This document shows, one piece after another, positions 32,968 through 43,510 of a DNA stretch of 64,000 nt (positions are counted from its first letter, which is position 1; every line of letters starts with the position of its first letter). Both the position numbers and the translations under genes were made by a program. The notes under the pieces were generated by a model that was not told where the DNA came from, did no database searches, and saw only the letters and a program-made list of their open reading frames with translations. Source of the DNA: Thermohalobaculum sp963822985 (GTDB lineage Bacteria > Pseudomonadota > Alphaproteobacteria > Rhodobacterales > Rhodobacteraceae); contig CAWGJU010000008.1 of NCBI GenBank assembly GCA_963822985.1, forward strand, positions 62,001 to 126,000, in the 5' to 3' direction.

Positions 32968-33876
32968 ATGCAACCGCTCCGCGGCGTGATCGCGCCGAAC
33001 CTCACGCCCTTCAACGACGATTTCACGATCGCCCAGGGGCTCTATCTCGATCATGCCGAGTGGCTGATCGCCGAGGGCTGCGTCGGGCTCGCCCCCTTCG
33101 GCACCACCGGCGAGGCGCTGTCGCTGGGGATCGAGGAGCGCGTGGCGACGCTCGAGGCGATGGTCGATCGCGGCATCGACCCGGCCCGGCTGATCCCCGG
33201 CACGGGATTGACTTGCCTGCCCGACACGGTCCGCCTGACGCGGCACGCGGCGGATCAGGGCTGCGCGGGGGCGATGATCCTGCCGCCCTTCTACTACAAG
33301 GGCGTCCCGGATGACGGCCTCTACGATTACTTCGCCTGGCTCATCGAGGCGATCGACCGGCCGAAGCTGCCCATCTATCTCTACCATATTCCGCAGGTCG
33401 CCGGCGTCGGAATACCGCCCGCCGTCGCGCGCCGCCTGCACGCGGCGTTCCCCGAGATCGTCGTCGGCATCAAGGACTCCTCGGGCGATTGGGAGAACAC
33501 GAAGCAACTCCTCGCGATCGAGGGCTTCGTCGTCTACCCGGCGCAGGAGACGACGCTGGTCGAGGGCCACGAGCTTGGCGCCGTCGGCTGCATCTCGGCG
33601 ACCGCCAATCTCAACCCCGCCGCCATCGCCCGCCTGATCGGAACGATCGAGGCCGGCGAGCCGGACCCGCAACTGAACGAGGAGGTCGCAGGCTTTCGCA
33701 AGCTGCTGGCCAGCGCGGGGCCGATCCCCGGACAAAAGGCGCTGCTCGCCCGCTGGACGGGGGACGCCCGCTGGGCGCGGGTGCGCCCGCCGCTGGTCCC
33801 GCTACCCGCCGCCCAGGCGACGCGGCTCGCCGACGACCTCGCCGCCCTGCCCGGTTATCGCCGGCCGGCCGCTTGA
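32968..33876 (+). CDS. Dihydrodipicolinate synthase family aldolase/lyase
   Basis: A 302-aa TIM-barrel Schiff-base enzyme. F-G-T-T-G-E-A is the phosphate/pyruvate loop, I-Y-L-Y-H-I-P includes the Tyr that relays protons, and V-G-I-K-D-S-S-G has the Schiff-base Lys. True DapA uses Y-N-V-P at the Tyr motif; Y-H-I-P points to another member of the superfamily, with unknown aldehyde partner. ATG 32968 lies seven bases after GGAG, 41 bp behind cobQ. Confidence 0.86.
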   Translation: MQPLRGVIAPNLTPFNDDFTIAQGLYLDHAEWLIAEGCVGLAPFGTTGEALSLGIEERVATLEAMVDRGIDPARLIPGTGLTCLPDTVRLTRHAADQGCAGAMILPPFYYKGVPDDGLYDYFAWLIEAIDRPKLPIYLYHIPQVAGVGIPPAVARRLHAAFPEIVVGIKDSSGDWENTKQLLAIEGFVVYPAQETTLVEGHELGAVGCISATANLNPAAIARLIGTIEAGEPDPQLNEEVAGFRKLLASAGPIPGQKALLARWTGDARWARVRPPLVPLPAAQATRLADDLAALPGYRRPAA

Positions 33877-33899
33877 GGCGGCCGCGTGGGGGCGGGCGC

Positions 33900-34388
33900 A
33901 TGAGGGCGGGCGCGGCGCTCGCCGCGGCGGCGGTCGCCGTCGCGCTCGGTCCCGCTGTCGCGCAGGAGGGCGCAAGCGAGGACGATCGCGTCGGCTATTA
34001 CTATCCGCCCATCACCTCGGAGGAGGCCTTTGCCCGCGACTTGATCGCCACGCCGCCGGCCGACCGCGCCGTGCGCGTCAACTTCATCACCGAGCTTACC
34101 AAGGCCCAGCTCGCTGCGCCCGAGACGCCGCGCTTCGCCGTCTTCGCCAAGGGCGACGAGGCCGAGCACATGATCATCGTGGCGCTCGACGACGAGATCT
34201 TCCACACGCTCTATCGCGCCCGCGCCCTGCTCGCCCAGCTGACCTCGAACGCGCGGGGCACGAAGTTCTTCATCGACGCGAACCTGCAGTTCACCGCGAC
34301 CTGGTTCGACCTGGCCAAGATGCTTGGGTTCCAGGACATCGTCATCTCGGACGGCGCGACCTGGTCGCACCGGATCGCGCTGGAATGA
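33900..34388 (+). CDS. Exported conserved protein of unknown function
   Basis: The 162-aa product has a signal peptide (Ala/Val-rich core ending A-V-A-Q-E). The mature part is well ordered with motifs Y-Y-Y-P-P-I-T-S-E-E, R-A-V-R-V-N-F-I-T-E, I-I-V-A-L-D-D-E-I-F-H-T-L-Y-R-A-R-A and V-I-S-D-G-A-T-W-S-H. Similar proteins in Rhodobacterales are often mislabelled as molybdopterin-guanine dinucleotide proteins; nothing in this sequence supports that. Start ATG 33900, 24 bp behind the preceding gene. A periplasmic role is likely. Confidence 0.7.
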   Translation: MRAGAALAAAAVAVALGPAVAQEGASEDDRVGYYYPPITSEEAFARDLIATPPADRAVRVNFITELTKAQLAAPETPRFAVFAKGDEAEHMIIVALDDEIFHTLYRARALLAQLTSNARGTKFFIDANLQFTATWFDLAKMLGFQDIVISDGATWSHRIALE

Positions 34389-34491
34389 GCGGCGCCTGAC
34401 GCTTTCGGGCGCAGGGATGCCGGCCCAGGCAGGCCGGCGGACCCAGCCGCCGCCTAGAGATCCTGGAGTCGACAGCGAGGGAGCAGCGCCC

Positions 34492-35394
34492 ATGGCAGCC
34501 GAGATCATAGATGGCAAGGCGATCGCCGCCGACCTGCGCGCGCGGGTCGCCGACCATGTCCGCCGCCTGAAGGCCGAGCACGCGATCACCCCCGGCCTCG
34601 CCGTCGTGCTGGTCGGCCAGGACGCGGCTTCCGAGGTCTATGTCCGCAACAAGGGCCGCGCGACCCTGGAGGCAGGCATGGAGTCGTTCGAGCACAAGCT
34701 CGACGCCTCGACGCCCGAGGCCGAGCTCCTCGCGCTGGTGCGCCGGCTGAACGAGGATCCGGCCGTGCATGGGATCCTCGTCCAGCTCCCGCTGCCCGGC
34801 CACATGGATTCCGAGGGCGTGATCAACGCGCTCGATCCCGCCAAGGATGTCGACGGTTTCCACATCCTGAACGTCGGCCGCCTCGGCACCGGGCAAAAGG
34901 CGATGGTGCCCTGCACGCCGCTGGGCTGCCTGATGATGCTGCGCGCCAGGCATGGCGATCTCTCCGGGATGGAGGCGGTGGTGATCGGCCGGTCGAACAT
35001 CGTCGGCAAGCCGATGTTCAACCTGCTGCTGCGTGATTCCTGCACCGTGACCGTGGCGCATTCGCGGACCCGCGACTTGGCCCAGGTCGCGCGGCGCGCC
35101 GACATCGTGGTGGCCGCCGTCGGCCGGCCCGAGATGGTGCGCGGCGACTGGATCAAGCCGGGCGCGACGGTGATCGATGTCGGCATCAACCGCGTGCCGG
35201 CGCCCGAGAAAGGCGAGGGCAAATCGCGCATCGTCGGCGACTGCCATTTCGAGAGCTGCGCCGAAGTGGCTGGCGCCATCACCCCCGTGCCCGGCGGCGT
35301 CGGCCCGATGACGATCGCCTGCCTTCTGGCCAATACGCTGACCGCTTGCTGCCGAGCGAACGGACTGCCCGAGCCCCAGGGCTTGACGGCCTGA
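34492..35394 (+). CDS. folD: Bifunctional methylene-tetrahydrofolate dehydrogenase/cyclohydrolase
   Basis: The 300-aa protein carries Y-V-R-N-K with the catalytic Lys, G-I-L-V-Q-L-P-L-P, D-V-D-G-F-H, V-V-I-G-R-S-N-I-V-G-K-P and P-V-P-G-G-V-G-P-M-T, all FolD signatures. It interconverts 5,10-methylene- and 10-formyl-tetrahydrofolate in one-carbon metabolism. ATG 34492 follows GAGGGAG. It is convergent with pdeM. Confidence 0.95.
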   Translation: MAAEIIDGKAIAADLRARVADHVRRLKAEHAITPGLAVVLVGQDAASEVYVRNKGRATLEAGMESFEHKLDASTPEAELLALVRRLNEDPAVHGILVQLPLPGHMDSEGVINALDPAKDVDGFHILNVGRLGTGQKAMVPCTPLGCLMMLRARHGDLSGMEAVVIGRSNIVGKPMFNLLLRDSCTVTVAHSRTRDLAQVARRADIVVAAVGRPEMVRGDWIKPGATVIDVGINRVPAPEKGEGKSRIVGDCHFESCAEVAGAITPVPGGVGPMTIACLLANTLTACCRANGLPEPQGLTA

Positions 35395-35420
35395 GCCTGA
35401 CCGCCTGACGCGCGAGAGCT

Positions 35421-36098
35421 TCAGAGCAAGCGGCGGCGAGGGATCGCGGTGATACACCTGCCGGTAAGGTACGCCGTCGCCTCGCGTCCGACCAGCCCGT
35501 CGAAGGCCGCGTCGCGGATGTCGAGGCCGCCCGTATAGGTGCCGAAGGCCGGCAGGATCAGCCGCTCGCGATCCGACAGGAAGCAGGCCCGCGCGATCGG
35601 CTGACCACGGAGGCAGAGCCGCGCCTTGGGGTGGTAGTGCGCGCTGACCTCGCCCGGAAAGCCAAGCGCATCGGGCGCGGCGACATGGCGAAACACCAGC
35701 GGACCTTCGCGCCATTCGGCGCGATGGCTGCCGGGCAGCGCCAGCGGGCCCGGGTCGTGATTGCCGGCGATCCAGATCCAGCGCCGCCCGGCGGCAAGGC
35801 GCATCAGCCGCTCGACGACCTCCTCGCCCTGCCCCTCGGCCGCCGCCATGTCGTCGAAGCTGTCGCCGAGCAGCAGAACCGTCCTCGGCGCGAGGCGCGT
35901 CACCTCCGCCTCGAGCCGCGCGAGCGTCTCGGCGGTCTCGTAGGGCGGCAGCAGCGCGGCGCCGGTGCGCGCCGCCCGCTCGGCCTTTCCCAGGTGCAGG
36001 TCGCCGACCGCCATCAGCCTGGCCGCAGGCCACCAAAGCACCCCCGAAGGCGACAACGCCAGCCGCGCGCCCGCCAGCCCGATCTCCTGCAGGTTCAT
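35421..36098 (-). CDS. pdeM: Ligase-associated DNA damage response endonuclease PdeM
   Basis: A 225-aa calcineurin-like phosphoesterase: V-G-D-L-H-L-G-K, L-L-G-D-S-F-D, I-A-G-N-H-D-P and S-A-H-Y-H-P-K-A. These are the metal-binding motifs of the PdeM family, which normally travels with an ATP-dependent DNA ligase and helicase (absent from this window). It probably handles DNA ends in repair. It lies 77 bp behind cueR on the same strand. Confidence 0.88.
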   Translation of the reverse strand: MNLQEIGLAGARLALSPSGVLWWPAARLMAVGDLHLGKAERAARTGAALLPPYETAETLARLEAEVTRLAPRTVLLLGDSFDDMAAAEGQGEEVVERLMRLAAGRRWIWIAGNHDPGPLALPGSHRAEWREGPLVFRHVAAPDALGFPGEVSAHYHPKARLCLRGQPIARACFLSDRERLILPAFGTYTGGLDIRDAAFDGLVGREATAYLTGRCITAIPRRRLL

Positions 36099-36175
36099 GA
36101 GATGTTCTTAGCGGATCAGAACCGCCGCGCAAGCCGTCCCTGGAGCCGCGCCCCACGGCCGCGGCCATCGGTCGA

Positions 36176-36604
36176 TTACGTCGCAGGTCTCGCCAAAGCC
36201 GGCTCCACTGTCTCCGGCTCGACCCCGGCGAGATCTTCGAGGATCGGGCATTCGGGACGGCTGTCGCCCCGGCAGGCCGCCACGAGCTCGCCGAGGGTGC
36301 GCTTCATGGCCGCGAGCTCGACGATCTTCGCCTCGATCCGCTGCAGCTGAGCCTCGGCCAGCCGCTTGACCTCGGCGCTGGCGCGGCCGCGATCATCATA
36401 GAGCGAGAGCAGCGTGCGGCAGTCCTCGACCGTGAAGCCGAGGCTGCGGGCGCGGCCGACGAAGGCGAGCTTGTGCAGGTCATGCTCGGTGAACCGCCGG
36501 TAGCCGTTCGCCGCGCGCCCCGGCCTGACCAGCCCGATGTCCTCGTAGAAGCGGATCGTCTTGGCTGGGAGCCGACTGAGCTCCGCCACCTCCTTGATGT
36601 TCAT
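36176..36604 (-). CDS. cueR: CueR-like copper-responsive MerR regulator
   Basis: The 142-aa product has the MerR helix-turn-helix start (M-N-I-K-E-V-A-E-L-S-R-L-P-A-K-T-I-R-F-Y-E) and a dimerisation helix. The metal loop A-C-R-G-D-S-R-P-E-C-P-I holds the two Cys spaced as in CueR. CueR twists an over-long promoter to activate it when Cu(I) binds. ATG 36604 follows GGAG. It is divergent from copA, its expected target. The tail beyond the Cys loop is about 25 residues longer than usual. Confidence 0.9.
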   Translation of the reverse strand: MNIKEVAELSRLPAKTIRFYEDIGLVRPGRAANGYRRFTEHDLHKLAFVGRARSLGFTVEDCRTLLSLYDDRGRASAEVKRLAEAQLQRIEAKIVELAAMKRTLGELVAACRGDSRPECPILEDLAGVEPETVEPALARPAT

Positions 36605-36642
36605 GGTCGGCTCCGTTGAGCGGCAGGTGCGCGCCAGCATGA

Positions 36643-36666
36643 AGGTTCTTCTTTCTGGAAGGTCAA
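36643..36666 (-). promoter_or_regulatory. Candidate cueR promoter with an imperfect operator
   Basis: The minus strand reads -35 TTGACC (36666-36661), a half-site ACCTTCC and, after a 19-bp spacer, CATGCT as a possible -10. The second half of the operator is only partly conserved. The 19-bp spacing is typical of MerR-regulated promoters, so autoregulation is likely. Confidence 0.5.
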
Positions 36667-36723
36667 GGGCCGCAGCGTTTACCGGGGCGTTTTCTGGGCG
36701 TCCTAGGCGATTTCGGGGAGCCC

Positions 36724-36747
36724 TTGACCTTCCACCCTGTGGAAGGT
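36724..36747 (+). promoter_or_regulatory. copA promoter with a perfect CueR operator
   Basis: ACCTTCC-N7-GGAAGGT (36727-36747) is a perfect dyad matching the CueR/MerR copper operator. It overlaps the -35 hexamer TTGACC (36724-36729). The -10 at 19-bp spacing (36749-36754) is weak, as usual for activator-dependent promoters. The copA start codon is 70 bp downstream. Confidence 0.8.
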
Positions 36748-36816
36748 GCATCTCTGGCCAAAGCTTGGGCCGCCACCCGTGCAGGAATGCGGCCGCCGCT
36801 CCGAAAGGACGAACCG

Positions 36817-39291
<2,475 letters not shown>

Positions 39292-39335
39292 GCATGCGCG
39301 GCGATGCCGCCGCGCCGCCGCGGTGGTCGCCGCAG

Positions 39336-40988
39336 TCAGTCCGCCACGCCCTCGACGGCCTTCATCTCGAAGGCGGCGGCCATCAGGGCCTTGGCGTAGT
39401 CGGTGGTCGGGCGCGCGAACAGGCGGTCGGCGCGGCCGGCCTCGACCACCTCGCCATTGCGCAGGATGATCAGCCGGTGCGCCAGCGCGCGCACGACCTT
39501 CAGGTCGTGGCTGATGAAGAGGTAGCCGAGCCGGTACTTGCGCTGCAGCTCGCGCAGCAAGTCGACGATCTGCGTCTGCACGGTCATGTCGAGCGCGCTC
39601 GTCGGCTCGTCCAGCACGACGAATTTCGGCTTCAGGATCATCGCCCGGGCGATGGCGATGCGCTGGCGCTGCCCGCCGGAGAACTCGTGCGGGTAGCGGT
39701 CCATCATCTCCGGCCTGAGCCCCACCTCCTCCAGCGCGCGGGCCACCGCGTCGCGCTTCGACAGGCCGCGGTCGCCCACGCCGTGCACGCCGAGCCCCTC
39801 GGCGACGATCTCGGTCACCGACATGCGGGGGCTGAGCGAGCCGTACGGGTCCTGGAAGACGACCTGCATGTGCCGGCGCAAGCTGCGCAGGTCGCGCTTG
39901 GGCAGGTGCTGGATGTCACGCCCCTCGAAGCGGATGTCGCCCTGCGAGGAGATGAGCCGCATCAGCGCCAGTGCCAGCGTCGTCTTGCCGGACCCCGACT
40001 CGCCCACCACGGCCAGGGTCTCGCCGGCCTTGAGGCTGACATCGACGTCGGTGACCGCCTTGATGTGGCCGACCGTGCGCTTGAGCAGGCCGCGCTTGAT
40101 CGGGAACCAGACGCGGACCTTGTCGCCCTCGAGGATCGTCTCGGCGCCTTGCGGCACCGGCTCGGGGCCGCCCTTGGGCTCGGCGGCCAGCAGCTTGCGC
40201 GTATAGGGGTGGCGCGGGTTCTCGAAGACTTCCTCCGTCCAGCCCGTCTCGACGATCTCGCCCGCCTGCATCACGGCGACGCGCTGGGCGACGCGGCGCA
40301 CGATGCCGAGGTCGTGCGTGATGAAGAGCATGCTGAGCCCCTCGTCGCGCTGCAGCTGGGCCAGCAGTTCCAGGATCTGCGCCTGGATGGTGACGTCGAG
40401 CGCCGTCGTCGGCTCGTCGGCGACCAGCAGCTCGGGCTTGTTCGCCAGCGCCATGGCGATCATCACGCGCTGGCGCTGACCGCCCGAAAGCTGGTGCGGC
40501 CAGGCGTCGAGCCGCTCCTCCGGGTCGCGGATGCCGACGCGCGTCAAGAGCTCGATGATGCGCGCCCGCGCCTTGGCGCCGGTCAGCCCCTGGTGGATCT
40601 TCAGGCTCTCGGCGATCTGCTTCTGGATCGTGTGCAGCGGGTTCAGCGAGGTCATCGGCTCCTGAAAGATGAAGCTGACCTCGTTGCCGCGCATCTCGCG
40701 CAGGACGCGCTCCGACGCGCCCACCATCTCCGCGCCCCTCCAGCGCACCGAGCCCGTCACATGCGCCGAATCGGGCAAGAGCGACACGGTCGACAGCGCC
40801 GTCAGCGATTTGCCCGATCCCGACTCGCCGACCAGCGCCAGCGTCTCGCCATAGCCGACCTGCAGCGAGACGTTCCGCACGGCCTCGACCACGCCGTCCT
40901 CGGTCCGGAAGGTGACCGAGAGGTCGCGGATCGCCAGCAGCGGCTCGGCCGTCCGCGTGCCCGTCCTGTCGTGCGGGCGTTCGTTCAA
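39336..40988 (-). CDS. yejF: Peptide ABC transporter, double ATP-binding protein YejF
   Basis: The 550-aa protein has two complete ABC cassettes. Each has a Walker A (G-E-S-G-S-G-K-S and G-E-S-G-S-G-K-T), a signature L-S-G-G-Q-R-Q-R or F-S-G-G-Q-R-Q-R, a Walker B ending D-E-P-T and the oligopeptide-type C-terminal P-Y-T-R-K-L-L. It powers the YejABEF importer. TTG 40988, after GAGGG, is the start. It is the last gene of the operon. Confidence 0.93.
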   Translation of the reverse strand: MNERPHDRTGTRTAEPLLAIRDLSVTFRTEDGVVEAVRNVSLQVGYGETLALVGESGSGKSLTALSTVSLLPDSAHVTGSVRWRGAEMVGASERVLREMRGNEVSFIFQEPMTSLNPLHTIQKQIAESLKIHQGLTGAKARARIIELLTRVGIRDPEERLDAWPHQLSGGQRQRVMIAMALANKPELLVADEPTTALDVTIQAQILELLAQLQRDEGLSMLFITHDLGIVRRVAQRVAVMQAGEIVETGWTEEVFENPRHPYTRKLLAAEPKGGPEPVPQGAETILEGDKVRVWFPIKRGLLKRTVGHIKAVTDVDVSLKAGETLAVVGESGSGKTTLALALMRLISSQGDIRFEGRDIQHLPKRDLRSLRRHMQVVFQDPYGSLSPRMSVTEIVAEGLGVHGVGDRGLSKRDAVARALEEVGLRPEMMDRYPHEFSGGQRQRIAIARAMILKPKFVVLDEPTSALDMTVQTQIVDLLRELQRKYRLGYLFISHDLKVVRALAHRLIILRNGEVVEAGRADRLFARPTTDYAKALMAAAFEMKAVEGVAD

Positions 40989-41012
40989 GATGCTGCCCTC
41001 ACCGGCCCGCCC

Positions 41013-42176
41013 TCATCGAAAAGTCTTGCGCGGGTCGAAGGCGTCGCGAACGCCCTCGAAGACAAAGACCATCAGGCTGAGCATGACGGCGAAGGTGAAG
41101 AAGGCCGAAAGCGCCAGCCAGCTGTCCTGCAGATGCTGTTTGCCCTGCAGCGCCAGCTCGCCCAGCGAGGGATAGCCCGAGCCGAGGCCGAAGCCGAGGA
41201 AGTCGAGCCCGGCGAGCAGCGAGATCGAGCCCGTCAGCATGAAGGGCAGCATGGTCACGGTGGCCACCATGGCGTTGGGCAGCAGGTGCCGGAACATCAG
41301 CGTCCAGTCGCCGACGCCGAGCGCGCGGGCCGCCTGCACGTATTCGAAATTGCGCGCGCGCAGGAACTCGGCGCGGACAACGCCAATCAGCGTCACCCAG
41401 CCGAAGGCGACGAAGACGACGAACATCACCCAGATCGTCGGCGTCAGCACCGAGACGACGATGAGGATGACGTAAAGCAGGTTCATCGACGACCAGACCT
41501 CCTCCAGACGCTGGAAGAACAGGTCGACCCAGCCGCCGAAGAACCCCTGGGCGGCGCCGGCGATGACGCCGACCACCGCCGAGACCAGCGTGACCGAGAA
41601 GCCGAACAGCACGCTCAGGCGAAAGCCATAGATGATGCGCGCCATCACGTCGCGCGCCTGGTCGTCCGTGCCGAGCACATGGTGGAACTCGGCCGTGGGC
41701 ACCGGCACGCCGATGCCGACACCGCCTATCTCGAAGAACCGGGCGAACCGCCAGTCGGGCGGCGAGGGCGCGCGCTCGACCGCGTACGAAACGGTGTCGA
41801 AGGCGAAGGCGATCAGCGGCCAGACGATCCAGCCCTCCTCGGCGCCCTCCAGCACCGGCGCCTCGGGCGTGAACCCGTCGGCCTCGTCGAAGCAGCCGTC
41901 GAGATTGCCGCCAGTGCGGATCAGGCAGCGCACCACCGGGTCGCGGTAGTCGGCCTGCGTCTGGAAATCGCCGCCGAAGGTGGTCTCGGGATAGCTGCGG
42001 AAGATCGGCCAATAGAGCTGGCCGTTGAAGCTGACGAGGATGGGCTTGTCGTTGGCGATGAACTCGGCGAACAGGCTGAGGACGAACAGCACGGCGAACA
42101 GCCACAGCGACCACCAGGCCCGCCTGTTCCGCTTGAAGCTGCGCCAGCGCCGCCGGTTGAGCTCGGAGACGGCCAC
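41013..42176 (-). CDS. yejE: Peptide ABC transporter permease YejE
   Basis: A 387-aa permease with an N-terminal helix, a long periplasmic loop (W-P-I-F-R-S-Y-P-E-T-T-F-G-G-D-F) typical of YejE, and five C-terminal helices containing the EAA loop (A-R-A-L-G-V-G-D-W). It ends F-D-P-R-K-T-F. GTG 42176 lies three bases behind the yejB stop codon. Confidence 0.93.
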   Translation of the reverse strand: MAVSELNRRRWRSFKRNRRAWWSLWLFAVLFVLSLFAEFIANDKPILVSFNGQLYWPIFRSYPETTFGGDFQTQADYRDPVVRCLIRTGGNLDGCFDEADGFTPEAPVLEGAEEGWIVWPLIAFAFDTVSYAVERAPSPPDWRFARFFEIGGVGIGVPVPTAEFHHVLGTDDQARDVMARIIYGFRLSVLFGFSVTLVSAVVGVIAGAAQGFFGGWVDLFFQRLEEVWSSMNLLYVILIVVSVLTPTIWVMFVVFVAFGWVTLIGVVRAEFLRARNFEYVQAARALGVGDWTLMFRHLLPNAMVATVTMLPFMLTGSISLLAGLDFLGFGLGSGYPSLGELALQGKQHLQDSWLALSAFFTFAVMLSLMVFVFEGVRDAFDPRKTFR

Positions 42177-42179
42177 CGC

Positions 42180-43343
42180 TCAGCCTTCCCGCCGCTCGAA
42201 GTCGATGCGCGGGTCGATCCACACATAGACGAGGTCCGAGACCAGCTTGATGACCAGCCCCAGCAGCCCGAAGATGAAGAGCGTGCCCAGCACCACCGGG
42301 TAGTCGCGCGTGACCACCGACTCGAAGCCGAGCAGGCCCAGCCCGTCGAGCGAGAACACCGTCTCGACGAAGATCGACCCGGCGAAGAAGACGCTGACGA
42401 AGGCCGCCGGGAAGCCGGCGATGACGATCAGCATCGCGTTGCGGAAGACGTGGCCATAGAGCACCCGCGTCTGGCCCAGCCCCTTGGCGCGGGCGGTCAT
42501 GACGTACTGCTTGCGGATCTCGTCGAGAAACGAGTTCTTGGTCAGCAGCGTCAGCGTGGCGAAGCCGGAGATCGTGTAGGCCGTCACCGGCAGGGCGATA
42601 TGCCAGAAATAGTCGACGATCTTCTGCCCGAGGCTCATCGTCGCCCAGCCGTCGGAATAGAGCCCGCGCAAGGGGAACAATTGCCAGTACGAGCCGCCGG
42701 CGAACAGCACCAGCAGGACGACGGGGACGAGGAACCCGGGCAGCGCATAGGCGGCGATGATGACGCCGGAGGTGGTGGTGTCGAAGGGCGTGCCGTCCTT
42801 GACCGCCTTGCGGATGCCGAGCGGGATCGAGACGAGGTAAGAGATCAGCGTCGCCCAGAGCCCGAGCGAGACGGACACGGGCATCTTCTCGAGGATGATG
42901 TCGATCACGTCGGCCGAGCGCCGGAAGCTCTGGCCGAAATCGAGCCGGGCATAGTTCCAGAGCATGATGCCGAAGCGTTCCCAGACCGGGATCGGCTCGC
43001 GCTGGCATTCGGGCACGGTGACGGTCGGCACGCCTTCGTAGCCCGGCTGGCAGACGATGCGGGCAAAGCCGAACTGCGCCTCGAGGTCGGCGATCAGGTC
43101 GGGGTCGATGCCCTGCCGGCCGCGATAGCTGCCCTCGGAACCGACGCTCGGCTGCCCGCCGCCCGCCTCGCCGCCGCCGCCCGAGAAACGGCCGGTGACG
43201 TCGCCGGCGCCCTCCTGCAGCTCGGCGATCAGCTGCTCGACCGGGCCGCCAGGGGCGAACTGGATGACGATGAAGTTCAGCAGCATGATGCCGAACAGCG
43301 TCGGAATGATCAGCAGCAGCCGGCGCAGGATGTAGGCGCCCAT
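42180..43343 (-). CDS. yejB: Peptide ABC transporter permease YejB
   Basis: A 387-aa DppB-like permease: the start Y-I-L-R-R-L-L-L-I-I-P-T-L-F-G, a Gly-rich loop around residues 50-75, the EAA-type loop T-A-R-A-K-G-L-G-Q and a final segment Y-V-W-I-D-P-R-I-D-F. Together with YejE it forms the pore for peptide uptake. The 168-bp gap to yejA is larger than the other gaps in the operon. Confidence 0.93.
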   Translation of the reverse strand: MGAYILRRLLLIIPTLFGIMLLNFIVIQFAPGGPVEQLIAELQEGAGDVTGRFSGGGGEAGGGQPSVGSEGSYRGRQGIDPDLIADLEAQFGFARIVCQPGYEGVPTVTVPECQREPIPVWERFGIMLWNYARLDFGQSFRRSADVIDIILEKMPVSVSLGLWATLISYLVSIPLGIRKAVKDGTPFDTTTSGVIIAAYALPGFLVPVVLLVLFAGGSYWQLFPLRGLYSDGWATMSLGQKIVDYFWHIALPVTAYTISGFATLTLLTKNSFLDEIRKQYVMTARAKGLGQTRVLYGHVFRNAMLIVIAGFPAAFVSVFFAGSIFVETVFSLDGLGLLGFESVVTRDYPVVLGTLFIFGLLGLVIKLVSDLVYVWIDPRIDFERREG

Positions 43344-43510
43344 CAGCGAACCCGCCCGTGGCTCATGGTTTCCGGCGCCTTCCTAGCTTCCATCGCGGGC
43401 AAGTCGACTTACCAATTCCTCATGCCCGGCCGGACCGCCCGACCGCCCACGCGGCGCCGCGATGCCGGCCAGCCCGGGGCATGTCGTGGTCGCTGCCGGC
43501 GGCGTCGATA

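Noticed and set aside
32968..33876. Annotation as DapA of lysine synthesis
   Set aside because: The Tyr motif is Y-H-I-P rather than Y-N-V-P and the gene stands alone, so only the superfamily can be named.
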